NCBI GenBank assembly: GCA_003228095.2
Contig: QGNM01000003.1
Location: 1 to 64,000 of the forward strand
DNA length: 64,000 nt
Direction of reading: 5' to 3'
Origin: Chloroflexota bacterium
Lineage (GTDB): Bacteria; Chloroflexota; Dehalococcoidia; Lucifugimonadales; UBA2962
The notes under the pieces were generated by a model that saw nothing but the letters and a program-made list of their open reading frames with translations, searched no databases and was not told the DNA's origin. Each line of letters starts with the position of its first letter. Position 1 is the stretch's first letter. The translations under genes were made by a program, and so were the position numbers. This document shows, piece after piece, positions 27,645 through 37,562 of this stretch.

Positions 27645-29504
27645 CTAAGGCTTAGTGGGATCTAATAGGTCCATACTGCCCCAATTCTTACCAATTTTCA
27701 ATTCAACTTTTAGAGGTACGTCAAATGGAATAGCATTGGTCATATTTTCTATAATTATGGACTTTAATAAATTTAATTCTTCTAAATTAGATTCGAATAT
27801 TAATTCGTCATGTACCTGTAGTATCATTTTTGATGAAATATTATTTCTGTTAATTTGATCTTGAATTTTAATCATTGATATTTTTATCGTATCCGCAGCT
27901 GTGCCTTGGATTGGCATGTTTATAGCAGCTCTTTCTGCAGCCTGGCGAGAAATTCTGTTGTTTGAGTTAATCTCGGGGAGATACCTTCTCCTTCCCTTTA
28001 ACGATTCTACATAACCTTTTTGTTGGCAGAAATTGATCGTTTCATCTATATAATCTTTAATTCCAGGATAATTGTTAAAAAAGATAGAGATAAATTCCTT
28101 CCCTTGATCAGGAGATAAGTCTGTTTGTTGGGCGATTCCGAATGGTGTTAATCCATATAGAACACCGAAATTTAACACTTTTGCTACTCTCCTCATATCG
28201 GAGGTAACTCTAGAAACAGGGATGCCATATACTAAGGAAGATGTTGATGCATGGATATCCTCATCATTATTAAAAGCGTTTATTAAGTTCAAATCTTGAG
28301 ATAAATGCGCAAGAATTCTTAATTCGATTTGAGAATAATCAGCTGATATTAGAATTGAATATGGATGATCTTTCGTAATGAATGCTTTTCTAACTTGCCT
28401 GCCTAACTCAGTTCGAACTGGGATGTTTTGAACATTCGGATCGTTGCTTGATACCCGGCCTGTCGAAGATCCGGTTTGACGATAACTTGTATGAACTCTA
28501 CCAGTTTGCCGGTTTATAAGTTGTGGTAAAACATCAACATAAGTAGATTTTAATTTTGCGAGTTCTCTAAACTGCAAGATATTATCTATTGCTTCATAAG
28601 CCCTTGGGTCGGTATTATCTCCGTTTCCTGCAGCTAAGGTCTGTTTAATAGAATCTAATGAAGAAGCATCTGTAGAGAATCCTGTTGCCGTTTTCTTAAC
28701 TGGTTTAAGCTTGAGTTCTGAAAATAAAATTTCAGATAATTGCTTTGAAGAACTAACATTAAATTCATGACCAATTAAATCATACAGAATCTTTTGTATG
28801 CTAATGATTCTGTGATTTAAATCTAAAGACATTTTTTTTAGTAATTTCAGGTCAATTGAAACCCCATCTGATTGCATTTTTACAATCACATCTACTAATG
28901 GCATTTCAATATTGTTAAATGATTCGAGTAAGGATTCTTCTTTTAAACTACGTAATAGTTCATTGTGGAGTCTAAAGGTGAAGTCGGCATCTGCAGTAGC
29001 ATATTCAGCGACTTTTAAGATTGGGGCTTGGTCAATAGTAATTTTCTTCTTCCCACTACCTATTAATTCTTCAATAGGTGTCATTTGATGTCCGAATAAG
29101 TCAAAAACTAAGTTTTTCAACCCTACCGAACGTTTTCCGACCAAATGTGCTGCCAGCATGGTGTCGAAAAACAGATTACTTACCTGGACATCATATTTAC
29201 GAAGAACAGTTAAGTCATAGCTAGCATTATGTGCAATTTTGGGTATTTTACTTAGGAATACTGGTCGAAGCTTATCTAAAACTGTATCTATTGGAATTTG
29301 ATTGATCAACGTGGGTTGCCCGTCCATATTAAGAGCCAGTTTCTGTACGTGTCCTATAGGAATATACCAACCGCTACCAATTTTATTAGAAAAGGATATG
29401 CCAACAAGTTGAGCCTTCATTGGGTCTATAGATGACGTTTCTGTGTCAAATGCAAATGAATCAGAGGAATTTAAATCAACAATCATTGAATCTAAACCAG
29501 ACAC
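27645..29504 (-). CDS. polA: DNA polymerase I, 3'-5' exonuclease-like and polymerase part
   Basis: This 619-residue reading frame holds the 3'-5' exonuclease-like domain (FAFDTETSS near residue 18) and the family A polymerase (SADYSQIELRILAHLS, KVLNFGVLYG, and QVHDELIFE near the end). It carries out repair synthesis and Okazaki-fragment processing. The 5' nuclease is encoded just upstream in another frame. The first codon offered here is GTG 29504, with no ribosome site. The same frame is open back to 29585 and encodes the normal PolA linker (NYEIVSEVSGLD). This is probably the second half of one frame-disrupted polA rather than a separate gene. Confidence 0.9.
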   Translation of the reverse strand: MSGLDSMIVDLNSSDSFAFDTETSSIDPMKAQLVGISFSNKIGSGWYIPIGHVQKLALNMDGQPTLINQIPIDTVLDKLRPVFLSKIPKIAHNASYDLTVLRKYDVQVSNLFFDTMLAAHLVGKRSVGLKNLVFDLFGHQMTPIEELIGSGKKKITIDQAPILKVAEYATADADFTFRLHNELLRSLKEESLLESFNNIEMPLVDVIVKMQSDGVSIDLKLLKKMSLDLNHRIISIQKILYDLIGHEFNVSSSKQLSEILFSELKLKPVKKTATGFSTDASSLDSIKQTLAAGNGDNTDPRAYEAIDNILQFRELAKLKSTYVDVLPQLINRQTGRVHTSYRQTGSSTGRVSSNDPNVQNIPVRTELGRQVRKAFITKDHPYSILISADYSQIELRILAHLSQDLNLINAFNNDEDIHASTSSLVYGIPVSRVTSDMRRVAKVLNFGVLYGLTPFGIAQQTDLSPDQGKEFISIFFNNYPGIKDYIDETINFCQQKGYVESLKGRRRYLPEINSNNRISRQAAERAAINMPIQGTAADTIKISMIKIQDQINRNNISSKMILQVHDELIFESNLEELNLLKSIIIENMTNAIPFDVPLKVELKIGKNWGSMDLLDPTKP

Positions 29505-29512
29505 TTCACTAA

Positions 29513-30442
29513 CTATTTCATAGTTAAGAGAATTTGGGTGTTCACTGACTTGAATTTTTTCATCTGATTGTTTTGGGGTAATCTTTTAACTATAGAGTTA
29601 AAGTTTAAAGATCTAAGAAATTGAATTAGTTCATCGTTATCATATTGGGGAAATTCAGCTGACTCGAGATTAAGATGCACTGGTACATCTCTTCGTATCG
29701 TGGCTAGATCTTTACTTTGAAATGCGGTTGTTTTGTTTTGCAGCAACAAATTTTGAATTCTTTCTGGAGTTACCTCATTGATGTTTTCATAAATCCCCTC
29801 AATGGTTGAATATTGTTTAAGCAATTTTAATGCTGTCTTTATTCCTATTCCGGGCACGCCAGGAATATTGTCTGATGCATCCCCCTGTAAACCTTTTATG
29901 TCTGGAACAATTTCAGGTTTTAGTCCATCATATCTTTTGGATACTTCTTCTATGTCATATGTTTTTCTGTTGAAGGCTGTGGATATATAAACCTTAGTGT
30001 TTTTTGATACCAACTGTAGAGTGTCTGAATCAACAGTAACAATGAGCGAGTCCATTCCAAAGCGTTCAGATTGACTACTTAACGTTCCAAGTACATCATC
30101 TGCTTCATAGCCTTTTGAATCATAAATAGGAATGTTGAAAACATGCATCAGTTTTTTTATTAAGTCGATTTGTTTGGGCAGATCTTCAGGTGTTGGAGGT
30201 CTATTCGCTTTGTATTGATCAAACAACTCATGCCTAAACGTAGGTTCGCGTCTATCAAAAGCAATTGCGCAGTGACTCGGCTCAAAGTCAGAAATTATAC
30301 GTAGAAAACTATTTATAAATCCATAAACCGCACCAATTGGTTCACCGGTAGATGGGAGGTTCATAGGCATCTTTATTGCATGGTAAGCCACGAATACAAG
30401 AGCATGGCCGTCAATTAATAATATTAAGGGGCGCTTTGCCAT
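29513..30442 (-). CDS. polA: DNA polymerase I, 5'-3' exonuclease part
   Basis: A 309-residue FEN/5' nuclease domain (LLIDGHALVFVAYHA, YEADDVLGTL, QGDASDNIPGVPGIG), which removes RNA primers. It ends with LNFNSIVKRLPQ, which in intact PolA leads straight into the linker before the 3'-5' exonuclease-like domain. The frame then runs 19 residues further to TAG 29513-29515, while the polymerase frame is already open on the same strand. One extra base in the A6 tract (29555-29560) would join both into a protein of about 932 residues, the usual PolA length. Either a real split, a recent frameshift or a sequencing error. Confidence 0.9.
   Translation of the reverse strand: MAKRPLILLIDGHALVFVAYHAIKMPMNLPSTGEPIGAVYGFINSFLRIISDFEPSHCAIAFDRREPTFRHELFDQYKANRPPTPEDLPKQIDLIKKLMHVFNIPIYDSKGYEADDVLGTLSSQSERFGMDSLIVTVDSDTLQLVSKNTKVYISTAFNRKTYDIEEVSKRYDGLKPEIVPDIKGLQGDASDNIPGVPGIGIKTALKLLKQYSTIEGIYENINEVTPERIQNLLLQNKTTAFQSKDLATIRRDVPVHLNLESAEFPQYDNDELIQFLRSLNFNSIVKRLPQNNQMKKFKSVNTQILLTMK
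29555..29578 (-). other. polA frame-change zone (homopolymer tracts)
   Basis: On the minus strand CCCC, AAAA and, a little later, AAAAAA occur inside the overlap of the nuclease and polymerase frames. A -1 shift at the A6 tract joins NNQMKK to IQVSEHPNSLNYEIV with no missing or odd residues. The A6 tract is preceded by G, not A, so it is not a perfect X XXY YYZ slippery site. Confidence 0.7.
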
Positions 30443-30530
30443 TTATATCTTTTGCTCGATTTAATTATGGTTTCATTAAAGTCATGATAATCCTAACAGT
30501 AATAGAACTAATGTGCAGATAAATTAAAAA

Positions 30531-31952
30531 TCAAATAGTAATTAATTCTTGGGCAACCTTGAGGAGAGAGTCTACTTCTTCTTGTGAACGACCTTCAGCG
30601 TATGTTCTTAATAGTGGTTCTGTTCCAGAAAATCTGATCAGCATCCATGAACCATTTTTGAGTTTAAATTTAAAGCCATCAGCTTTATTGATATCGTGCC
30701 ATTCAGAGCCCATTAGTCGAATGTCTAATCTCTCAATTTTTTGAAGAATTTTTTCTCTGTCGGGATTTTTAAACTTGATATCAATTCTTTTGTAATAATG
30801 AGGTCCAACTATGCTGAATAACCAATCTATTAATTCTCTAACGCTTTTACCAGTTTTAACCATCATGTCCAGCATTATTAATCCGCATAATATTCCATCT
30901 CTGTCTGGCATGTGTCCCTCTATTGTAAATCCACCACTTTCCTCTCCTGCCACCAAGGCGTTATGATGCTTGATTAGTGGGGCAATATGTTTAAAGCCGA
31001 CTTTTGTTTCAATCACTGGCACGTCATATATTTTGCCCAGTCGATCAATCATACTGGTTTGAGTTAGCGATCGGATTATCGGTCCTCTTTTTTTTAGGAC
31101 TTCTAATTGGTACAAACAAATTAGAGCAAATGTTTCTAATGGAGTAACAAATTCACCGTTTTCATCCAGGATCCCAACTCTATCGGCGTCTCCGTCATTA
31201 GCAATGCCAATATCATAGTGATTATGTTTAACTGTTTCACTTAGTAACTCTAAATTTTTTCCTACTGGCTCTGGCTGTTCAATTCCAGGAAAATCATGAT
31301 CCTTGATTGAATGGATCTGTTTTACTTCGGTGCGTTTCCCAGAAAATAGTTCAGAAAAGTACCCAATTCCTGATCCATACATTGGGTCATGAGCGATTTT
31401 AATTCCGGCAGATCCGATCTCATCTATATTCAGTAACTGGTTTAGGTGGTTTAAGTATGGTGATTTAAGATCAATTGTCTTAACTAGACCAGAAGTCACC
31501 GCATCCTCAAGAGGAAACTTTTTTATACTTGGTTCTTGTTCTAAACGTCGTATATGTGTTTCTAATTGCTGCACTATTTTTGGGGAAGCACTACTGCCAT
31601 CAGACATTTTCAATTTATAACCATTATATTTTGATGGATTGTGGCTAGCCGTGATTACTATTCCAGCAGCGGCAGAATCAGACCACACGGCGTGACTGAC
31701 AACGGGAGTAGGGACAGGTCCGTTATTTAGCAACACATGTATATTATTTCCTGCAAAAACTTCGGCGACTGATTTTGCGAACACATCTGATTTTAGTCGT
31801 GTATCATACCCAATAATAACCGGTGAGATATCGGTTGGATTTTCAGTTTTTATTAAATCTGCAGTTGCTTGAGCACATATTTGGACATTACTTAAGTTAA
31901 AGTCCTCATCTATTAGGGCTCTCCATCCTTCAGTGCCAAATTTTATGTTCAT
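30531..31952 (-). CDS. Phosphoglucomutase/phosphomannomutase family protein
   Basis: A 473-residue alpha-D-phosphohexomutase. Ser103 in TASHNPSKYNG is the phosphoserine, DGDADRVG binds the metal, GEESGGF is the sugar-specificity loop, and FSGTEPLLRTYAE is the phosphate-binding loop. It interconverts hexose 1- and 6-phosphates for glycan or glycogen synthesis. The GEESGGFT loop favours glucose-type substrates but does not prove them. It is 32 bases downstream of metK on the same strand, so it may be the last gene of the SAM operon transcript. Confidence 0.9.
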   Translation of the reverse strand: MNIKFGTEGWRALIDEDFNLSNVQICAQATADLIKTENPTDISPVIIGYDTRLKSDVFAKSVAEVFAGNNIHVLLNNGPVPTPVVSHAVWSDSAAAGIVITASHNPSKYNGYKLKMSDGSSASPKIVQQLETHIRRLEQEPSIKKFPLEDAVTSGLVKTIDLKSPYLNHLNQLLNIDEIGSAGIKIAHDPMYGSGIGYFSELFSGKRTEVKQIHSIKDHDFPGIEQPEPVGKNLELLSETVKHNHYDIGIANDGDADRVGILDENGEFVTPLETFALICLYQLEVLKKRGPIIRSLTQTSMIDRLGKIYDVPVIETKVGFKHIAPLIKHHNALVAGEESGGFTIEGHMPDRDGILCGLIMLDMMVKTGKSVRELIDWLFSIVGPHYYKRIDIKFKNPDREKILQKIERLDIRLMGSEWHDINKADGFKFKLKNGSWMLIRFSGTEPLLRTYAEGRSQEEVDSLLKVAQELITI

Positions 31953-31984
31953 GCTATAGGTCCGCTACGAGAAAAATTCGATAT

Positions 31985-33199
31985 TTAGTTACCAAATAGC
32001 TCTTTTTTTATTATTGCTGCTTTGTCTGTCACTTCCCATGGTAAATTTAGATCATCTCTTCCAAAGTGCCCGAATGCAGCTGTTTGTTTGTATATTGGTC
32101 TGCGCAAATTTAAATCTTTTATTATGGCTCCCGGTCTTAAATCAAAATGTTTATCAACAATGCCAACAATTTTTTCATCATCAATGTGATTGGTTCCAAA
32201 AGTTTCGATTGCAATTGATATTGGCTTTGCAACTCCTATTGCATAAGAAACTTGAATTTCTAAGCGATCCGCAACACCGGCTGACACTAAGTTTTTTGCC
32301 ACATATCGTGCTGCATAATGTGCTGATCGATCAACTTTAGTTGGATCTTTACCTGAAAAAGCACCTCCGCCGTGGCGTGCATGGCCGCCGTAGGTATCCA
32401 CTAGAATTTTGCGACCAGTTAGGCCTGCATCTCCAACTGGACCGCCAATGACAAATCTGCCGGACGGGTTCACAAGGTATTTAGTTTTTTTATCAATAAA
32501 ATTATGAGGAATAATATTTAATGCAACTTGATCAATTAAGTCTTTTTCAATTGTTGATTGATCTACATCTGGGCTATGTTGAGTACTGAGTATTACTGTA
32601 TCAATCCTTTTAGGAACTCCATATTCGTACTCTACAGTTACTTGAGATTTTCCATCTGGCCTCAAGTAAGGTAGTGTTCCGTCATTTCTCAAATCAGACA
32701 TTCTTTTGCACAGTTTGTGGGCAAGAGAAATTCCTAATGGCATAAGCTCCGAAGTTTCAGTGCAAGCAAACCCTACCATCATTCCTTGATCTCCTGCGCC
32801 TAGGCTATCAATGTCTGGCTGTTGATTGTTTTTACCTCGCACTTCGAGTGATTCAGTAACGCCATCAGATATATCTCTTGACTGTTCTTTTAATGAAACA
32901 CTTATGCCACATGATCGATGGTCAAAACCAAAATCCGGATTGTTGTACCCTGCATCCTTAACCGTTTGCCTAACTATAGTAGGTATATCTACATAATGGC
33001 TGGTGGAAATTTCTCCGAAAACAAAAACTAAACCTGTCGTTGTGGCAGTTTCACACGCGACTCTGGCTTCCGGGTCGTGTCTTAATATGTCATCTAAAAT
33101 GGCATCAGAGATTTGATCGCACAGTTTGTCTGGATGACCTTCTGTTACCGATTCTGAAGTAAAAAGATATTTAGATGAGTTCGTTAGGCTGTAAGCCAT
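31985..33199 (-). CDS. metK: S-adenosylmethionine synthetase
   Basis: A 404-residue enzyme that makes SAM from methionine and [20 protein letters not shown] is the ATP/Mg region, GAGDQGMM the central signature, and [22 protein letters not shown] residues mark the active-site loop (here [19 protein letters not shown]). Length and order are standard. GGAG lies before the ATG at 33199. It follows ahcY by 42 bases and is part of the riboswitch-controlled operon that starts at 37178. Confidence 0.97.
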   Translation of the reverse strand: MAYSLTNSSKYLFTSESVTEGHPDKLCDQISDAILDDILRHDPEARVACETATTTGLVFVFGEISTSHYVDIPTIVRQTVKDAGYNNPDFGFDHRSCGISVSLKEQSRDISDGVTESLEVRGKNNQQPDIDSLGAGDQGMMVGFACTETSELMPLGISLAHKLCKRMSDLRNDGTLPYLRPDGKSQVTVEYEYGVPKRIDTVILSTQHSPDVDQSTIEKDLIDQVALNIIPHNFIDKKTKYLVNPSGRFVIGGPVGDAGLTGRKILVDTYGGHARHGGGAFSGKDPTKVDRSAHYAARYVAKNLVSAGVADRLEIQVSYAIGVAKPISIAIETFGTNHIDDEKIVGIVDKHFDLRPGAIIKDLNLRRPIYKQTAAFGHFGRDDLNLPWEVTDKAAIIKKELFGN

Positions 33200-33241
33200 G
33201 GTTCCTCCATATTTATTTAATTAAAAACCTGTTTTCAAGGT

Positions 33242-34522
<1,281 letters not shown>

Positions 34523-34570
34523 CTAATATTTGTGTCGTTTGGTTTTTGATTAATGCTAATAAATAATTAT

Positions 34571-35545
34571 TTAAGATATTGTGGTTAGGTTTACAAATTC
34601 ATTGTAACGGTTTTCAATTTGATTATCAGAGACAATCTTCAATTTTTCTATACTGAATCCTTGAACTGTAAATGAACCCATGATCGTTCCATAAACTGCA
34701 GCTTTTCTTAAGTCTTGTGAAGATAGTTCGGATATATTCTTCCCGATCGATGCAAGGTGCCCCATAAATCCTCCAGCAAAGCTATCACCGGCGCCGGTCG
34801 GATCTATTACAGGATCCACGGGCAGCGCGGGACATGCAAATAACGAAAAAGAATTCTCTACATCGATACTAATCATTAAAAGACCATGCTCGCCTTTTTT
34901 AACAATAACAACCCGAGGGCCTAAGTCGATAATTGATTTGGAAGCCTCGATAAGATTCTTCATGCCAGTCAGTTGCCTTAATTCCGTTTCGTCTAAGAAC
35001 AATATGTCGGTTTTTGGGATCAGTTTTAATAGATCGTCCTTATTGTTTTCGATCCATAGATTCATTGAATCCATAGCTACTATTTTTGGTTTTGATCCTG
35101 CTTGTTTTAAAACTTCCATTTGTAGGGCAGGCTGGATATTTGCTAGAAAAAATACGTCAATAGATTTATGTTCTGCCCCCAGTTTTGGTTTAAATTCTGC
35201 AAAAACATTTAACTGAGTATCAATAGTTTCTCGGTAATTTAAGTTATTTGGGTCATATTTCCCGACCCACCTGAAAGTAGCACCGCTTTTTATTTGTAGC
35301 CCAGACAAGTCAATATTTCTGGACTCGAAGAATTCTATGTGGGTACGATCAAAATCTTCTCCTACCACTGCTACAACTGTTGGGGTAGCGAAATAGCTTG
35401 CTGCTATAGCAAAATACGATGCAGAACCACCCAACGCATCTACTCTTTTCCCGGCATGAGTTTCAACTGAGTCGTAGGCTACTGACCCAACGACTAATAT
35501 CTTGTTGTTTGTGTTTAACATTGAATGATTTAAATTACTTTGCAC
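34571..35545 (-). CDS. PfkB-family kinase (adenosine kinase-like by context)
   Basis: A 324-residue ribokinase-fold kinase. Near the C-terminus DPTGAGDSFAGGFMG carries the catalytic Asp and the anion hole. An early GGSASYFAIAA region marks substrate binding. The gene lies between rhodanese and ahcY, which releases adenosine, so adenosine phosphorylation is the natural guess; the family also includes ribokinase and fructokinase. The GTG start at 35545 has AAGG just upstream and overlaps the rhodanese stop by 11 bases. ATG 35521 is an alternative that removes eight residues and the overlap but has no ribosome site. Confidence 0.85.
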   Translation of the reverse strand: MQSNLNHSMLNTNNKILVVGSVAYDSVETHAGKRVDALGGSASYFAIAASYFATPTVVAVVGEDFDRTHIEFFESRNIDLSGLQIKSGATFRWVGKYDPNNLNYRETIDTQLNVFAEFKPKLGAEHKSIDVFFLANIQPALQMEVLKQAGSKPKIVAMDSMNLWIENNKDDLLKLIPKTDILFLDETELRQLTGMKNLIEASKSIIDLGPRVVIVKKGEHGLLMISIDVENSFSLFACPALPVDPVIDPTGAGDSFAGGFMGHLASIGKNISELSSQDLRKAAVYGTIMGSFTVQGFSIEKLKIVSDNQIENRYNEFVNLTTIS

Positions 35546-35885
35546 CCTTTGAACTCGGGTGTCCTGCGTTTATCCATGATCCGGTGCCCGCTTCTATGTT
35601 ATAAAGGTTATCTGAACTTAACCCCATAGCGGCAGCCATTTCGCATGCAAGTCCACTGCGAACGCCGACCTCGCATATAAATAGAAGTTTTTTTGAATCT
35701 GAGAGTTCATCAAACCTGGATAATATATCATCAACAGGAATTGATAATGCGTTTGCAACATGACCTGCAACGTATTCGTCTGGTCTTCTTACATCTATCA
35801 CGACAGTATCTTCCCGTTGATACATCTCAAGAGCTTCCTCTAAATCTATTCTATAATAGGGTTCGCCTACTTCCATTCTTGACAT
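35535..35885 (-). CDS. Single-domain rhodanese-like protein
   Basis: A 116-residue rhodanese domain with VIDVRRPDEYVAGHVANALSIP and the active-site loop CEVGVRSG. The cysteine is present, so persulfide transfer is possible. No signal peptide. It lies 12 bases after mtnP and overlaps the kinase gene, so it is co-transcribed within the SAM operon. A role in sulfur handling near methionine metabolism is inference. Confidence 0.9.
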   Translation of the reverse strand: MSRMEVGEPYYRIDLEEALEMYQREDTVVIDVRRPDEYVAGHVANALSIPVDDILSRFDELSDSKKLLFICEVGVRSGLACEMAAAMGLSSDNLYNIEAGTGSWINAGHPSSKGAK

Positions 35886-35897
35886 AAACTTCTCCTG

Positions 35898-36770
35898 TTA
35901 GTTTTGTGTATTGGGTTGCACGTATTTCGATATTATTGATTTCAGCCTGGCATACTCTACCGCACCTACCGAAGCATCTTTAGTAATTATAGTGTTAGCC
36001 AATGCATTCTGGCATTCACAAGTTCTTGGTGAAATCAGTTTAGGGATTAAATTTTTTATAATTGATTGACCATTGGTTACATTTGATGCTAGATGTGCTG
36101 CAACTTTTTCCTGGCTGACATGGTCGCTTTCTTTCCAAGAATCATTATCGGTTACTAAAGACAAAGAGGCATAACAAATTTCTGCTTCTCTAGCTAACTT
36201 TGCTTCTGGAAGTGCAGTCATACCTATAATGTTACCTCCCCACTTTTGGTAAAGACGAGACTCTGCAGAAGTAGAAAATGCTGGGCCTTCTATCACTACC
36301 ATTGTGCCACCACGATGAACGTTCATGTAATTCTCGCTCGCTTCAATTAGAGACTCAGACAGTTCATTGCAAAAAGGTTTCGCGAAACTTATATGCGCAA
36401 CCATTGATTTATCAAAAAACGTGTTTACACGCTGATAAGTCCTATCGATTAATTGGTCAGGTATTACGGCATCTTCTGGATTTATTTCTTCAGATAAACT
36501 TCCGACAGCGCTTATAGATACTAATCGTTCAATTCCTATTGTTTTGAGTGCGTAAATATTCGCACGAGCGGGTAAATATGAAGGACTTATATTGTGATCC
36601 AATCCATGTCTTGGTAGGAAAGCAACAGTTTGGTTAGCTAGCTCTACTAAAGATATCAAGCCGCTTGGAGGCCCAAATGGAGTCTCTATAGATATTTGAT
36701 CTACTATTTTTGTGTTTCGAATATCGTAGAATCCAGTACCACCAATGAAAGCAAACTTTATAGTTTTCAT
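35898..36770 (-). CDS. mtnP: S-methyl-5'-thioadenosine phosphorylase
   Basis: A 290-residue nucleoside phosphorylase of the MTAP type. GGTGFYDI is the N-terminal phosphate loop, FLPRHGLDHNISPSYLPARA binds phosphate and ribose, MTALPEAKLAREAEICYA and TDNDSW form the purine pocket. It cleaves methylthioadenosine to adenine and methylthioribose 1-phosphate, salvaging the by-product of SAM-dependent polyamine synthesis. It is six bases after the unrecognised first gene. Members may also accept inosine or guanosine, but the TDNDSW aspartate favours an adenine nucleoside. Confidence 0.92.
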   Translation of the reverse strand: MKTIKFAFIGGTGFYDIRNTKIVDQISIETPFGPPSGLISLVELANQTVAFLPRHGLDHNISPSYLPARANIYALKTIGIERLVSISAVGSLSEEINPEDAVIPDQLIDRTYQRVNTFFDKSMVAHISFAKPFCNELSESLIEASENYMNVHRGGTMVVIEGPAFSTSAESRLYQKWGGNIIGMTALPEAKLAREAEICYASLSLVTDNDSWKESDHVSQEKVAAHLASNVTNGQSIIKNLIPKLISPRTCECQNALANTIITKDASVGAVEYARLKSIISKYVQPNTQN

Positions 36771-36776
36771 TTCAAT

Positions 36777-37178
36777 TTATACAATGTTCTCGGTTTGTAT
36801 TTTGCTAGCTTCAATCGCCATTCTTTTTACAACTGTGTCTGGTCCATCTGCATCATCTCCAGCGAAGAGCATACGTTTTATAATTTTTGACAAATGATTC
36901 CCATTAATTAATTTAATATTAAGACATATTTTCAATAATTTTGAATAATACATATGATCAGAGGGACTCAATGATTTTGCAGCTAATACCATCGCAAAAG
37001 CCCAAGCATTTTGAGTGTTTTCTGTCCCGGAAATAAGGCCAGTATTGATTGATTGAATCAGATCTGAATACCTATTTACTCTCATAGTTTTTTTAGAACC
37101 ATTATCATCAAGATAAGCCATAATTAGCTCATTACTTGTCCATATGAATTTGGCTGTAGATACTTTTAGAGACGTCAC
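36777..37178 (-). CDS. Hypothetical protein, first gene of SAM-riboswitch operon
   Basis: A 133-residue soluble protein with no motif I recognise. It is mostly alpha-helical in appearance with a beta-like N-terminal quarter (residues 1-35), one Cys (LKICLNIK) and an acidic GDDADGPD turn before a final helix. Its ATG at 37178 lies about 35 bases after the riboswitch terminator and it is six bases before mtnP, so it is certainly co-expressed with SAM recycling. A regulatory or salvage role is plausible but unsupported by sequence. Confidence 0.75.
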   Translation of the reverse strand: MTSLKVSTAKFIWTSNELIMAYLDDNGSKKTMRVNRYSDLIQSINTGLISGTENTQNAWAFAMVLAAKSLSPSDHMYYSKLLKICLNIKLINGNHLSKIIKRMLFAGDDADGPDTVVKRMAIEASKIQTENIV

Positions 37179-37212
37179 TAAGTTTCCCCATTGTTAGTAC
37201 TAAACTTTCGAT

Positions 37213-37252
37213 AAAAAAAACTTCCCTCATAATCAATTTAGTAAGAGAAGTT
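37213..37252 (-). terminator. SAM-I riboswitch expression-platform terminator
   Basis: On the minus strand AACTTCTCTTA pairs with the downstream TATGAGGGAAGTT segment (about 11 bp including G-U pairs), followed directly by eight T. The 5' arm can instead pair with GAGAGTTT, the 3' side of aptamer helix P1, as an antiterminator. Confidence 0.9.
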
Positions 37253-37271
37253 TGTAACGCCTTAGACGAAA

Positions 37272-37399
37272 CTCTCATCTCTCGAACAAATATTTAACAA
37301 TAAGTTTAGTTCGTCGGATTTGGCACCGTTCCGAAATTATAAGTTTCGAATGGTTGCCGGGCATCGAAGGGCCGTTCCCTCCGCCACTCTGGATAAGAG
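37272..37399 (-). ncRNA. SAM-I (S-box) riboswitch aptamer
   Basis: On the minus strand the canonical S-box core is present in order: CTCTTATC (P1 5' side), GAGTGGCGGAGGGAACGGCC, CGATGCCCGGCAACC, GGTGCCAAATCC, a P4 hairpin closed by CGAAC/GTTCG, and GATGAGAG (P1 3' side). P1 pairs over eight positions with one G-U. SAM binding would stabilise P1, free the terminator 5' arm and stop transcription. So the operon (orphan, mtnP, rhodanese, kinase, ahcY, metK) is repressed when SAM is plentiful. This occupies most of the 384-base gap 37179-37562. Confidence 0.96.
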
Positions 37400-37427
37400 C
37401 AATGCTATTTAATTTTTACGGTTACTA

Positions 37428-37456
37428 ATGCTATAAAAGCTAAAGTTTGTTGTCAA
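37428..37456 (-). promoter_or_regulatory. Sigma70-type promoter of the SAM operon
   Basis: On the minus strand TTGACA (37456-37451), a 17-base spacer, and TAGCAT (37433-37428). Transcription would begin near 37420, about 20 bases before aptamer helix P1, which is the expected geometry. Confidence 0.75.
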
Positions 37457-37562
37457 ACTAAGGATCAATTTAAATTTGGAGTGTTAGGTATTACAGAACT
37501 GTATGACTCTTATTTCAGGATAATGTATTATTTCGTAAACAATCAGAAGTTTGGAGAAATTC

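Noticed and set aside
29555..29561. Canonical -1 ribosomal slippery site in polA
   Set aside because: The A6 tract is preceded by G, and no clear pseudoknot or stem was seen after it. A plain indel or natural split is simpler.
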